Source: Gracilaria domingensis (lineage: Eukaryota; Rhodophyta; Florideophyceae; Gracilariales; Gracilariaceae). From it: a DNA stretch of 21,369 nucleotides. The position numbers and the translations under genes are program-made. The DNA lies in assembly GCA_022539475.1 (NCBI GenBank), contig VCMS01000418.1, positions 1 to 21,369 on the forward strand. The letters run 5' to 3'. This document shows, in pieces, positions 1-8,739 of this stretch (positions are counted from its first letter, which is position 1; each line of letters starts with the position of its first letter). Under the pieces are notes generated by a model. It was given only the letters and a program-made list of their open reading frames with translations. It did not search any database and had not been told where the DNA came from.

Positions 1-1090
1 ACATCATTTGGAAGCCATTGTTGTTGGACCGTTCCGTAGATAGATAGCTTCCCTGTTTGAGCAGTCAAAAAGCGGTTTACCTTGTGCGATATCGACGAAG
101 AAAAGCCAACGCTAAACAGGGATTGTAGATACAGTCCGTCCTTTAAGCGACCTTTCGAATGTTCGTTTTCTTTCCACTTTACTGGCTGTCGCGGTTGAGA
201 CTTCCAGCGCAAACTGACGGATTGGTTGCTTCGGATGCACTGTACCGTTGAGCATAATCCCATACATGCACATTCGGTGACCCTTTAGTCCGCGTAGCAG
301 TGCGGTACATGCGAGGAGCTTGGATCCGGGTTTTTCTTCGGGTTTCGGGCTTTCCTTTGCTCTATGGCGCAGTGGATGAGTGTCCAGACTCAATGAGTTC
401 ATTTTTCGCCCGGCCAAGGAAGGTGCGGTACAGTGCAAGCAGGCATTCCCCGTCAGTGTTGGGAAAGCGGTGCTCTGTTGTGACATTGATGCAAATCCAG
501 TAGCTAAGGAGTGAGGTGTTGATGATTCGCACAAGGTTCAAACACGTACAGTACCTGCTTCCGATTATGGGTTTTTAAATGCCTTCATGAGTACTTTGCG
601 CGAAAGGCCTTACGATTCTCTGTAAGGGCTTAGAGCTGCGGTTGGGTTTCTGCAAAGGTGTAGTTTCTGTTGTGCCTTCGGTCCAAATGTGGTGCTGTTT
701 TTGGGGAGCCGAATATAGTTAGAAATGCCATCGTGGCTCGAGTTTGTTCGGAGGGTCGAAAGCTTGGATTGCTTCGGGATCCATGAATGCGGTACTACAT
801 GGGGCGAGGCAAGAAGAAGTGCGGAGGGTGACGCAATGCTCACATCAAAAAGGGTTATGGAGGGACGGAGAAAAAGATGACCTTTTTGTCTCTGCCTTCC
901 TAGCCGTTTTGAAACGGCTGTCAACATGACACCACGAAATGATTTTATACATCTCTCAGACAAACTCAAAAGTCGCATTGTTTCCATTTTGGGTGCAAAT
1001 GAAAGCTAAGAAAAAGTACTTAGAAGGTGTGTATCTCAGAAGTTAAAGTGTTCGGGATGGATAAAAAAAGCCATTTGGAGTATTTGATAT
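1..1090. other. Unassigned region, no supported gene
   Basis: Anonymous frames occur here, the longest being 140 codons on the - strand at 112-534 and 125 codons on the - strand at 610-987. Neither shows a motif I recognise, and frames of this length are expected by chance in a window of this size and composition. A box resembling a tRNA A-box lies at about 364-379, but no matching B-box or acceptor stem follows, so no tRNA is called. The stretch may be old transposon sequence like that to its right; that is inference only. Confidence 0.3.
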
Positions 1091-1920
1091 AGATTGTTAC
1101 ACATATTCGTCTGCGCCCGGCGGCCCCCAAGTAGATGATAAGCTACAGTTCCAGTGTAGAGTAAACCCCAGGGCGATGGGATTACGGTGCTGTCAAGGCG
1201 TTCGAGTCCCTGCCCTCCATAAGACCGAGAGTGAACTCAAGTGGTGAGCCCTCCGAGCACGGATTAAGCGGCGGGTGTAAGACCGCCCGTGGTACGGGTA
1301 TACCGACGGAGGTGGATGGGTGAACGGGCTGATCCAGGAAATCCGGCGAAAAGCGCGAAAATGGATCAGAGGGAGGAATTGTACCGAGTAGAGCGGTGTA
1401 AGCCCTAGTAAAAAAGGGAGGAAAGGAAGGAGGAGAAACCACAAGAGGAGAGCTTGGGAAAGAGAGGAATGCGACTGCGGGACAGGCGGGACTGTTTGCG
1501 GCAAGCGGCAGACAGACCTCACGGGCCGCCGGGAGCACGTCGAATGTGTATTTAAGCCACGAGGATCACTCCTGGGTAGTCGGTTAGCAAGACTGAGACA
1601 GAAACGGAGGCGCTACAAATTGTTGCGTGAGAAGGCAGTAAAACTCACAGGAAACGCCGAAACAGAAAGTACGAAGACACGTAATAATAAGACCGAAGGC
1701 AAGGCCACAATGGTTCAGTATTGCTGATGATGCCCGAGGGATTGATCCAATCGCGTACCCGTACGCGGTGACGCCTCGCCTGAGGGAGTTGCAGACGACT
1801 TCGAGCAGGCGAACTTGGTTCAGAGCGACTCGGTTATCCCTTTACTGGAAGGAGGAGGTGACCGGGAGGTCACCTCTTATATCGTAACCGATTAAATTAG
1901 TTAAACTAAATTAAAATAAT
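1090..1920 (+). other. LTR- or leader-like non-coding region
   Basis: The stretch is strongly purine-rich on the + strand at about 1370-1460, has a TATA-like TATTTAAG near 1549, and then a lysine/arginine-rich open stretch at about 1590-1720 that could be the start of a gag gene. It ends in a perfect hairpin and an AT palindrome, listed separately. This composition suits a long terminal repeat plus leader of a retrotransposon in the + direction, and the copia relic lies downstream in that direction. I could not identify a second copy of the sequence, TG...CA ends or a primer-binding site, so the call is tentative. Confidence 0.25.
1855..1876. repeat. Perfect 9-bp hairpin
   Basis: GAGGTGACC at 1855-1863 and GGTCACCTC at 1868-1876 are exact reverse complements around a GGGA loop. 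A second palindrome, TTAGTT-A-AACTAA, follows about 20 bases later inside an AT-only stretch (1891-1920). The pair could be a terminator-like or LTR-end structure. No run of T follows directly, and function is unknown. Confidence 0.6.
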
Positions 1921-2303
1921 CTAGTGCACACCTAGAGCAGGTCATAACACGTGGTGATACGAGACAACGCCGCTGCAAGCGGCGCAGTAAGATATCCGAC
2001 ATTCATAACAAGACATGTGGTGAAACACCGCATTCCCTTTACACACGTGTACACGCGAACGCAATGAATCACTCGCGCCACGTCATGGCCGACCCACATC
2101 AGGGTCCATACCTCAATACTGCCAAAGAGTATGCCCATCCGTGGCCAATACTCATACCTTCCCGAGTTTCCCGGAATCATCTTACCAGGGGTTTATGAAA
2201 TCTTCCCACGTTAACCGGGCGAAAGCTACGTTTTTGCTCTACATATCCCCTCCTTAGCGCAGGACATCCGGTTTGCAAGCGGAGACTCATCAGCGAGCGA
2301 GTT

Positions 2304-2311
2304 TATAAAAG
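2304..2311 (+). promoter_or_regulatory. TATA box candidate (TATAAAAG)
   Basis: A canonical TATAAAAG lies upstream of the copia relic and on the same strand. It could be the LTR promoter of that element. No transcription start or LTR boundary can be confirmed, and single TATA matches are common by chance. Confidence 0.25.
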
Positions 2312-3497
2312 CGGGGTCCTATACCTCGAGATGGAGCTACTATGATCCGAGATTACCGGTTCCTCGTCAACAACGAGACATACGACGCAAGCGACACTCC
2401 ACTTCTCTGCACTCGACGAATCAAGTACTTTGAAAGTTTCTTCTTTCCGTAGCGATCGACGATTCGATGAAGCCCTCACCAGGGTGACGGAGAGCTTTCC
2501 CAAGCCGGGGTCCGGGACGATTTCGGGTCCCGCAAATCCTGCGATAGGGTAATCATCGGCGGTTTTGCCCTGCGCTCCTCTGCCTCAGAGTCCAACTATC
2601 ACAGAGACCTTTACACTGAATCCATGTCGACGTCGGCGGCGTGGAATTCGCTAGGCGTGCCCTTACTGGCGACTCCAGCTGACTGGATAGCGCCGTGAAT
2701 AACGCTCCTTGTTCAAGATCCGACTTGACCTGGAGGAAGCTGGCCTATTCCCATGAGCGCCCTGGTTTTCCACCCGACACAAGCGGTTCGCAAAAAGTGG
2801 CGTCGATGATTCATACACCTGAGAACGGTATGCTGCTGGCGGCCTGCAAACGAGGATATGGTTGGATTCCTGGGATTGGAGACACGCGTGGCGGTTGCAA
2901 GCTCACTGTGTTGTCACGAAAGCGGCGCGGCCGTGATACGAAAAAAAGTGGATAAGCGGGCGCGCGGTAATGGGCGCGATCTGACATACTTTCGGAAGGA
3001 CGAGCCTCGTTCCCGAGAAGGATCCCCCGAGTCATACGGTTCGACTTTTCCGTTACGATTAAGACGGATAGACGAGATTCAGAAGTATGGTGCGAACACA
3101 TCGCGGAACTTCCAGCCCGCGGAAAACTTCCGGCGGAGTCGAGCCGGGCGGACATTCCCTGTTCAAACAGGCGCGAACCTGCGAGCGGAGTTTCCGATAT
3201 CTACATCGGCCCTTTCGTGGGAGAGGGAAGCTTCTTCGACCGATTGCGAAACGAACGCAAATGGCGATCCCGGTTCGGGTATCTGATTCACACCAGAAAC
3301 ACTGGAGGTTGAACGTTTGGCGTCTGGACGCACTAGCGGGGTCGATTCGCTCACTCCATCTGTGGTGGGCTCATATGAGGTACCACGCGGGGTTTCAGGA
3401 TAGTGGCCCTCCGTGCATCTCCTATGTAGGGTCAGCGCATATTGCGAATCGCACCGGAGTAATTGGATGCTCTTACATCGCGAATGGGCGCTCGCAG

Positions 3498-3720
3498 TTG
3501 CCGCGTTTATGCTATGGGAAGGCATACGACCGAGAACGCGTGTTTGAGTATTTGCCTCCGAGGTTACGGATGTGATTAGGAAAACTGGACTTATTACACA
3601 CAGTCGCTCGGTTCGGACGACAACGTCAAGCGAGGTATTATTCAGCCTTATCGAATCTACATCGATTCCATGATTGGAGTACCGTTCCGGCGAAAAACGT
3701 CCCCATGGGGGCACTCGTTC
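3498..3720 (+). pseudogene. Possible copia gag nucleocapsid and protease traces
   Basis: A short stretch at about 3500-3545 reads RLCYGKAYDRERV, which resembles a CCHC zinc knuckle that has lost one cysteine and its histidine. At 3655-3669 a different frame reads IYIDS, like the active-site D-S-G of a copia aspartic protease, but the glycine and alanine are missing. Position and order (gag, then protease, then integrase at 4.5 kb) fit a copia polyprotein. Each motif alone is weak and could be chance. Frames of 162 codons (+, 3087-3575) and 183 codons (-, 3163-3714) overlap here, and neither is otherwise recognisable. Confidence 0.25.
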
Positions 3721-4446
3721 GCACTACTGACCGTGTCGCGGAGTCAGGGCAAAGACATCCGGGTGCCGGGGACTTCGTCGTATTAGCATTCTGAGGGAGG
3801 GAGTTTTACCGTCCGCAAGGAGGCGGGCCTCTCGTCCGAGCGCGGACTTTCCTCGAGGCTGGTATTCCTGCGAGCGATACCCTAGTCATAGTTGAGGTGA
3901 GCTGTGTTCGTGGTATGTGGGTTTCATAGTTTTCCGACGACTATTACTTCGTAGCAAGAGGAAAGACGATTCCAATGGTGGATGACGCTTGGAAGACGCC
4001 GGCATACGGGAGGCCGCGTCGGCGCTTTCTCGCGGAGTTCCGGTTTGTCGGAGGGGGCGGCTGCGCCAGTTTGCTCCTATGGTTGGGGCGTGGGGCGCCT
4101 TCGGCAGGTTAGAATATTGACCCTCGCGTGATAGCGATGCGCAACGCACACTCCTGGACTTGGGGTCCCGGTTTCCGCGGATTAAGTACAGATCTCGTGC
4201 CAGCGTTGGCATTGGGCGCGCAGGCTTTCGCGAGTCAGCCTCTCCAAGCGGGCCGTCCAACGCCTGGAGGTGGCCGGTCCTTCGACATGGAATGGCAGTG
4301 ATCCAGATGAATGGGTACCTCCATGATGGGCTGTGGTAGCTCTGCGACCAGAACGCAACTCGCAATAGCTAAGTCGGTATAACTTCTCCTTAGAATAAAA
4401 TCGACTTCGGATAGCAATTCTTCATACCGGATTACGGTTAAAAGCT

Positions 4447-4674
4447 TTGGCGCCATCGTTCCAATTACGATTCTCCATAATGCGTGTGTGCGTCAACGAC
4501 ATGTTTCACTATGGACCGTCAGAAGGTAGTCTCGCTTTTTCCGTAAATCGGTGTCCGTTAAAGGAACGGAAATCACCTTTCTTCTTTCTCGCCTTCAGTA
4601 CTTCTTCCTTAGGTAACAAACCCAAACTTTTTGGTATTACCATCATTGACATCCCCCATAAAGTGGGTCCGTAG
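4447..4674 (+). pseudogene. Copia integrase N-terminal zinc region, degenerate
   Basis: This 75-codon open stretch matches the start of a copia integrase in order. It has MFHYGPSEGSL, in place of the W-H-x-R-x-G-H-x-S zinc-binding start. NRCPLKERKSPF stands in place of the second cysteine pair with its basic GK..F tail. IIDIPHKVGP near the end resembles the family's L-H-x-D-V-x-G-P motif, which carries the first catalytic aspartate, with that aspartate apparently lost. Integrase inserts the element's cDNA into host DNA. The frame stops at 4675 and the core continues in other frames. The - strand frame at 4509-4697 is taken as a shadow. Family knowledge supports the order; the assignment by eye is moderate. 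Confidence 0.45.
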
Positions 4675-4789
4675 ATTGCCCTACGACATGGCGGCACACT
4701 GTCATCCTACTTGGGCTTTATCCAAATCTGGAGGCGCTCTATAAGCGCTTACGCCGGGTAGTAGGCGAGAACCTTCGATCCCCCCCCCC

Positions 4790-5110
4790 GGGTAGATGTC
4801 GATATTCCTCGAAAGTATCCTCGCTCATGGGGAGGTAATCCGTACCAACGGGACTGGTATTGCAGTCTCCATCGGGGGTTTATACGACGTGACTCCGAAT
4901 GCGTTCGATAACGAATTCTGTGGGAACATTCCCGTTCGCCGTCCTCCATGGCGTATCGGCCACTCCTGCTGACGCGTATCCCGCCTTAGAGAGGTTGTGC
5001 AAATGCGCTCGGCTGTCCCGTCAGGTGAGGCTTTCCAAGTGTTGGAGACGTGCTTACTTTCGCGTTCCTCCCTCCGCAAGATGCCCGCTGCGGGCGGCCG
5101 TACTGTAACT
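4790..5110 (+). pseudogene. Copia integrase catalytic core, frame-shifted
   Basis: At about 4795 the reading VDVDIPRK recalls the F-I-D-D-x-S-R-K motif of copia cores. At 4907-4927 one frame reads DNEFCGN, matching S-D-N-G-x-E-F with the glycine lost; this holds the second catalytic aspartate. From 4947 another frame reads HGVSATPADAYPALERLCK, which follows the family pattern H-G-I...T-P...ER-x-N, where the E is the third catalytic residue. It continues as ARLSRQV...KCWRRAY, like the A-R-x-L...W-x-E-A that closes the core. The first two motifs are about 110 nt apart where about 190 is usual, so a deletion is likely. All three catalytic positions sit in broken context. Confidence 0.5.
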
Positions 5111-5185
5111 CGCGTCCCTACGCGTCCTGTCCTCGAGCTAGAGGGATGTTCTGAGAGCTCTCGAACTGACGAGTTCAACGCTTCA

Positions 5186-6043
5186 GCGTTCGTCGATGAT
5201 AGTCGAAAGACCTGACAAATGGGTATTGCTTCGGTTTGAAAGAATCTCCGGCCTTCACGGGGATACGCGTTTCCGGTGACGGAGGTGCGCACGACCCACA
5301 CCCCTTGGCAGGGCGGCGGTTGACCCGGTCCACGGGGCTTGTTCCAAGAACCCCTGATTGGCTCTACGGCCAACAGTATTGGCGACTCACGACAATCGTG
5401 CGCGTGCCGTGCTCGGCCATCCGTTCGCGAAAGGTCGGCCGCTCCTTTAGGGCTTTCCACGTTGTAGCGTGCGTCGCGTGGCATGCGCCTGGTTCTGTCA
5501 GGTCGCGTGTCAGCGGAGCGGATTGCATTTCTTGCAGTGGAAGGCCGGAGTTCCAAGTCTGCCACACCATGTGGCTCACACTCGTGGAGTGTCGCTTCCA
5601 AGATAAGCGTTAAAAAGTCCGCACAAGGAATCCTAATGAGTGGTAATACTCAGCCAACTCGTTGCAGAAGGCTTCCACTCTCAGGGTTTGGCAGCGCTAT
5701 TATTCCGGCGTAATAGGCGGCTGGTCTGGATCAGCGAAACGTCTTTCACAGTCGACTGTCAATTCTCGACGGGGTTACGCGACTTTCGAGCGGTTAGCAA
5801 TCCATGATGGGTAGCTGCTCCTGCGGCGACGTTCCGCCTCTCACAGGCACGTTTCGTGGTAACGAGAGACCGATACGGAGGAGTCCCTTCGGTTGGGGTG
5901 CGAAAGGCAACTTTGCCAATGATTCTACCACGGGAGCGACACTGGATGTCAGTGTGGATGCAAATTTCGTGGTTTGGGGACCGGGCGAACACCGGAAGCG
6001 TCAGTGTTATTTGCAGCAGTTTGCCGGTATCCCCCCTCCTTAG
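5186..6043 (+). pseudogene. Copia reverse transcriptase end and RNase H, degenerate
   Basis: The frame ending at 5215 carries FVDD at 5189-5200, matching the Y-V-D-D polymerase active site of copia reverse transcriptases. From 5647 to 5811 an open stretch reads YSANSLQKAST, then SGVIGGWSGSAKRLSQS, then RRGYAT. This parallels the family's Y-S-D-A-D-W...R-K-S-T-S-G...G-x-I-S-W-x-S-K-R-Q...E-A-E-Y. The distance from FVDD to this block, about 450 nt, is close to that expected in copia. A third frame, 5804-6043, continues with LDVSVDANFVVWGPGE and QQFAGIPPP, like the K-H-I-D-V...H-F-V-R-E and Q-x-A-D-I-x-T-K end of the polyprotein. The polymerase fingers and palm upstream of FVDD are missing, apparently deleted. 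Confidence 0.55.
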
Positions 6044-6062
6044 GTGCGCACGGGCTTCCATC

Positions 6063-6120
6063 AGGAGATGGGGTGGGGGGGGTTACTCTTGTACAATACT
6101 CGTGCAGAGTCGTTGGAATT
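6063..6120 (+). repeat. Candidate polypurine tract and start of 3' LTR
   Basis: A 20-base tract that is all purine but for two T residues (6063-6082) lies just after the last copia RNase H motif. In LTR elements such a tract primes plus-strand synthesis and abuts the 3' LTR. The next bases are TTACTC rather than TG, while GTTGGAATT at 6112-6120 looks more like the common copia LTR start. The tract also contains a run of eight G, so chance is possible. Confidence 0.35.
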
Positions 6121-6299
6121 CGTCCCAAGTAGTAGGGGAGTTCAGTTCTGTGGGCAGAAGTGCCTTATGTTAGGTAGATCTCTTTAATCCTCGATTCGCG
6201 GGTGGCGGAAGAATCGTGCGGGCGCTGACGGTAGTGTAGGCGTTGTTGACGTTACCTGGTCTCCTGTTGAGGATCCCCTGATTGGGTAATTGGTTTGAG

Positions 6300-6731
6300 G
6301 TGGGCCCCGGTTGCGGTGGATGGCGTTGGGGCGGGCAAGACGCGGTCTCGCGAGATTCGTTCATGACGTCGCGTCCAATGTCGAGTACGACTGGTATCGC
6401 GGATTGACGGAAATGACACGATATGTGTCCATCAGCGTATGGGGGAGAGCTTAATGTCTCTTTTCCCCTTGTCAGGATTTATAATACTCCTTCCGAAGGC
6501 CAGATCAGAGCTGTTGAGCTCTACACCACTGGTTGTACCCCGAAATCGGCGATCGATTAACGCTTGTACGTAGGCTGTCCTTTTTCCATGGCTTTCCGGC
6601 TTACCGGTACCATCCTTGTTAAACCAATTTTTCCAGGTGTTCTTGTACATCTGTGGGGTGACCGGAAAAAACCTAGCATCGGTTGTGACCTCGTATGCTA
6701 CCGTAGGCGGTATCTCGAAGAACGAGTTCAA
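6300..6731 (-). pseudogene. Gypsy integrase C-terminal region
   Basis: The 99-codon frame contains AYVQALIDRRFRG, like the R-Y-K...F-D-x-R-V-R of the linker after the core, then a hydrophobic SDLAFG where the family has G-D-x-V-F. It ends with KRDIKLSPIR, like the H-K-L-x-P-x-x-x-G-P-Y motif. In the next frames the text continues as YRVISVN-like and RDTSR pieces and ends with RISRDRVLPAPTP near 6305, which resembles the family's E-R-V-S-x-D-R-V-x-P-A-P. A chromodomain may follow at about 6180-6060 but is too weak to call. The + strand frames at 6564-6828 are treated as shadows. Confidence 0.6.
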
Positions 6732-6764
6732 ACGGCGAAGCTTCGTTCCCGATGGTCTTGGGTG

Positions 6765-7112
6765 TTATAACGGTACGTATAGGAATCGGTGTACAAAGTC
6801 CAATACCTTTGGTGATCCGCCAACATAGGATCGTAATGCGTTAAAGCATTGTACGATTAAATCGTTTCTACCTGCCCCATTACAAAACTGGGGTGATAGG
6901 GTTGTTGTAAACAAATTCTTGACATCCAAGTACGTCATTACGTCCATAAGAACTTTGCGCCGAAACTGCGAGCCATTATCTGAAGCAGATTAACGGGTGG
7001 CCCGTAACCGTGAAGACCCAATGCCGTCACAAATGTTTGTGCAACTTCTGCTGCATGAACCGCTTGCAAGGAACCGTTAAGCATTACTTCGAACAAGCCT
7101 GTCCGTGATAAC
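6765..7112 (-). pseudogene. Gypsy integrase catalytic core, three frames
   Basis: All three acidic catalytic motifs can be found, but not in one frame. PPVITDRLVRS (D codon at 7103-7101) is the first. An open frame from 6983 starts with SDNGSQF (D codon at 6980-6978), the canonical second motif, and runs through DVKNLFTTT and NALRSYV, which match the end of the core. The third, GQVE (E codon at 6868-6866), is in the neighbouring frame after YHPSFVM. The second and third are 112 nt apart, close to the 108 expected for D-x35-E. The first two are nearer than usual, implying lost bases. Before SDNGSQF another frame reads EVAQTFVT and LHGYGPPVNLL, as in the family. Confidence 0.75.
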
Positions 7113-7147
7113 AGGAGGTACCTGTGACGTGGGCGCGTGCGGTTCGA

Positions 7148-7456
7148 TTATAGTAGCACAGAAATGTCGATGGCGACGAACTCCAAGGAGCTGCGGGCTG
7201 GAAACAGCGTCATCGCTTCCGCCGTTTCGTTCGAAGTTCGACGTTCTTCTTGGCACATTTCCGTGCATGGAGCGGCATAGCTGCGTAGGCAGTCGAATGC
7301 CATAGATGGCCAATTAAAGTCTCTTCGGAGAGTTAAGATAAAAACTTTCCTGCCACCAAGTGTCGCCCCAATCTTTGCATACGTAGGATATAATGGAGAA
7401 CCTTCCAATTGTAGGGGAGTGGTGGATACAAATTTGAGGTGCGTGGCCGCAAGCAA
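7148..7456 (-). pseudogene. Gypsy integrase zinc-binding domain
   Basis: The frame reads LGGRKVFILTLRRDFNWPSM, then a spacer and CTEMC. This matches H-x-G-x-x-K-T...L-R-x-x-F-x-W-P-x-M...C-x-x-C of gypsy integrases, with a histidine earlier in THLKF. It ends in LFPARSSLEFVAIDISVLL, a strong match to the family's L-F-P...P-L-E-F-V-A-x-D-I-x-G-P-L, which leads into the catalytic core. The length between the WP motif and the EFVAIDI motif is normal for the family. This is the clearest single piece of the element. Shadow frames exist on the + strand. Confidence 0.75.
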
Positions 7457-7739
7457 TCCCGGGACAAGGAATCCCGATGCGTTGCGCTCTCACGCACACA
7501 CGCGCTCATCTTGTAATGCCTCCGTTGGAGTCGGGCCCTTATCTGGGTAGCAGATAAGGAATCCCCGCTGGTTGTCTCAGCAGTCCTGGAGGCCAGATCT
7601 TCCGCGGGAGAGGGGTTTCGAAGGGAGCTGAAGCCAGGCGGTGCGCGGATCGGAGAAATATACGTCCAACAGCACGGACACTGCCGTAAATTTCGTGTGA
7701 TCGCTCCGCGTCTTGTGCACCAAGGAGCGTGGTATGTCG

Positions 7740-8140
7740 TTCGTCAGTCGAGGTTAATAACTCACTCTCAGACGTGTCGCTTAGGCGGAAACGCACTCAG
7801 GCCTGGCATACTCATTGGGCTGTTTGTACCGGACACATCTTAATAAATGAATTGCCGAATAAGTACGGAGGGCGGGCATCAGCTAAGGCGACCCGACCGG
7901 CTCGGTTAAATGAGATGCTCCATAGCCAGCGGAGAGGAGATGCTCAGTTAGTGTACGAGAGAAGTGGGGTTCGCCCGATCAGTAGGTTCATGTCAAGGTA
8001 GACGCAGGCGCACAGCGACGACTCGGCAGAGCACTCTCTCAGAGACTGAAGTAATTACGCTCATGCACGTTCATGAAGAGACCAGTAGCCAACTGGGACA
8101 TCGCTCCGCCTTCACTCGAGACTTGAAAGAATGCACATAC
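7740..8140 (-). pseudogene. Gypsy RNase H domain, frame-shifted
   Basis: At 8107-8036 one frame reads GAMSQLATGLF, NVHERNYFSL, a stop, then ESAL. This follows the family's G-A-V-L-x-Q...x-E-x-N-Y-x-x-x-E-x-E-x-L-A-V-V. A second frame just after reads CRVVAVRLRLP, matching the A-V-V continuation. Near the end, at 7828-7796, YKQPNEYARPE resembles Y-R-P-G-x-x-N-x-V-A-D of the domain's last helix. RNase H removes the RNA strand during reverse transcription. The motif order, and the position between reverse transcriptase and integrase, support the call. The frame on the + strand at 7729-8001 is a shadow. Confidence 0.55.
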
Positions 8141-8173
8141 TCAACTTGGTGCTCGACTGGAGTCAGTATCACT

Positions 8174-8710
8174 TCATAAGGAAGCCCTGGAGTGGTGCAA
8201 CGCCAAAAATTCGTGCGAGACGTAACAGCGTCGAGTTAACGACGACAGGCGGATGCTCTCCGCACTCGCCGATGGTTTCCAGTTTACACTGGCTGCCCTT
8301 TCTGAGGAGAGAATTGAGAGGAGCTGCAGTATCAAGCAGAAAATTCGGGACGAAAACCGACGACCGGTAGCATTACAAAAACCGAGAAATGATCGGAATT
8401 TCCGTCTGAGTTGTCGGATGTTTCGCTTCCGTTCAGCGGGAGGGTGCACCCTTACCTCGTGGCGCCCGAGAGTTTCACGTGGCGGAGATAATGTGATGTA
8501 TGTTATGTGTTCTCTCTCACCCGAGTGCGGTAAAGAGATTGGCGGCATTTCTACCAAAAGATATGGGTAGCAGAACCTGCATCGCACTGTCCTCCTGGGA
8601 CAGATATGTTCATACCATACTGTTGAAGGAAAGGTGACGATAATCGTCGGTGTCTGTTGGCAGATGCTAGGTTTGGTCAGAAGAGGGGTCCGTCCAGAAG
8701 GTGTGGCCAC
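8174..8710 (-). pseudogene. Gypsy reverse transcriptase C-terminal part
   Basis: This 178-codon open frame contains RRKFRSFLGFCNATGRRF, a close match to the gypsy motif x-E-L-R-S-F-L-G-L-x-N-x-Y-R-R-F just after the polymerase palm. Upstream lies SGEREHITYI, like the S...E-E-H-x-x-H-V that follows the active site. Downstream are LILQLLSIL and VNWKPS, like P-L-x-x-L-L and the F-x-W of the RNase H connection. Where Y-L-D-D should stand the frame reads EMPPISLPHS, so the two metal-binding aspartates are lost or out of frame. The N-terminal 90 or so codons do not look like reverse transcriptase fingers. This is the longest recognisable coding remnant of the element. Confidence 0.65.
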
Positions 8711-8739
8711 AGTGGTGTCGGACAGGTAAAATTTTTTGT

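Larger units (their letters stand above)
2300..6120 (+). mobile_element. Degenerate Ty1/copia LTR retrotransposon
   Basis: Remnants of a copia-type polyprotein occur on the + strand in the family's order: possible nucleocapsid and protease traces (3498-3700), integrase zinc region (4500-4600), integrase core (4640-5105), the FVDD reverse transcriptase site (5189-5200), and RNase H (5647-6043). Integrase before reverse transcriptase is the diagnostic copia order. The motifs fall in all three frames with many stops, so the element is dead. A purine tract at 6063-6082 follows the last RNase H motif, as expected of a polypurine tract before a 3' LTR. A GTTGGAATT at 6112-6120 resembles the common start of copia LTRs. 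The left boundary is not resolved; 2300 is a guess from the TATA box. The whole is shorter than a full copia element, so internal deletions are likely. Confidence 0.6.
6300..8710 (-). mobile_element. Degenerate Ty3/gypsy LTR retrotransposon
   Basis: Reading the - strand from high to low coordinates gives the gypsy order: the post-active-site end of reverse transcriptase with its RSFLGFCN connection motif (8570-8174), RNase H (8140-7740), integrase zinc domain (7456-7148), integrase core (7110-6765) and integrase C-terminal region (6731 to about 6300). Reverse transcriptase before integrase separates it from the copia relic. Each block is in a different frame and interrupted by stops, so the element is inactive. 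I do not see gag, protease or most of the polymerase to the right of 8710, nor convincing LTRs, so both ends appear lost. The motifs are better preserved than in the copia relic. Confidence 0.75.

Noticed and set aside
362..440. tRNA-like A-box (TGGCGCAGTGG) near 364
   Set aside because: No B-box, anticodon arm or pairing acceptor ends follow at tRNA distance.
1182..1225. GTTCGAGTCCC resembling a tRNA T-loop with a CCA-like end
   Set aside because: The expected pairing 5' acceptor strand (GGAGGGC) is absent about 70 bases upstream, and the stems do not pair.
5364..5579. Possible integrase zinc motif (H...H...C) on the - strand
   Set aside because: Spacing does not fit either integrase family, and the + strand copia reading explains the area better.
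4825..5601. Longest open frame in the window (258 codons, - strand)
   Set aside because: No family motif. It overlaps copia integrase and reverse transcriptase motifs on the + strand, and its Arg/Ser/Thr-rich composition fits an antisense shadow.
5923..5960. STTGATLDV as a retroviral-type protease D-T-G-A site
   Set aside because: It lies after RNase H in the copia order and fits the end of that domain; the catalytic D-[ST]-G is not exact.
6060..6180. Chromodomain after the gypsy integrase on the - strand (TTWDEF-like)
   Set aside because: Only one short resemblance. The same bases are better explained as the copia polypurine tract and LTR start.
6574..7305. Frame on the + strand open for long runs with few stops (6574-7305)
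   Set aside because: It is antisense to clear gypsy integrase motifs, so it is treated as a shadow.
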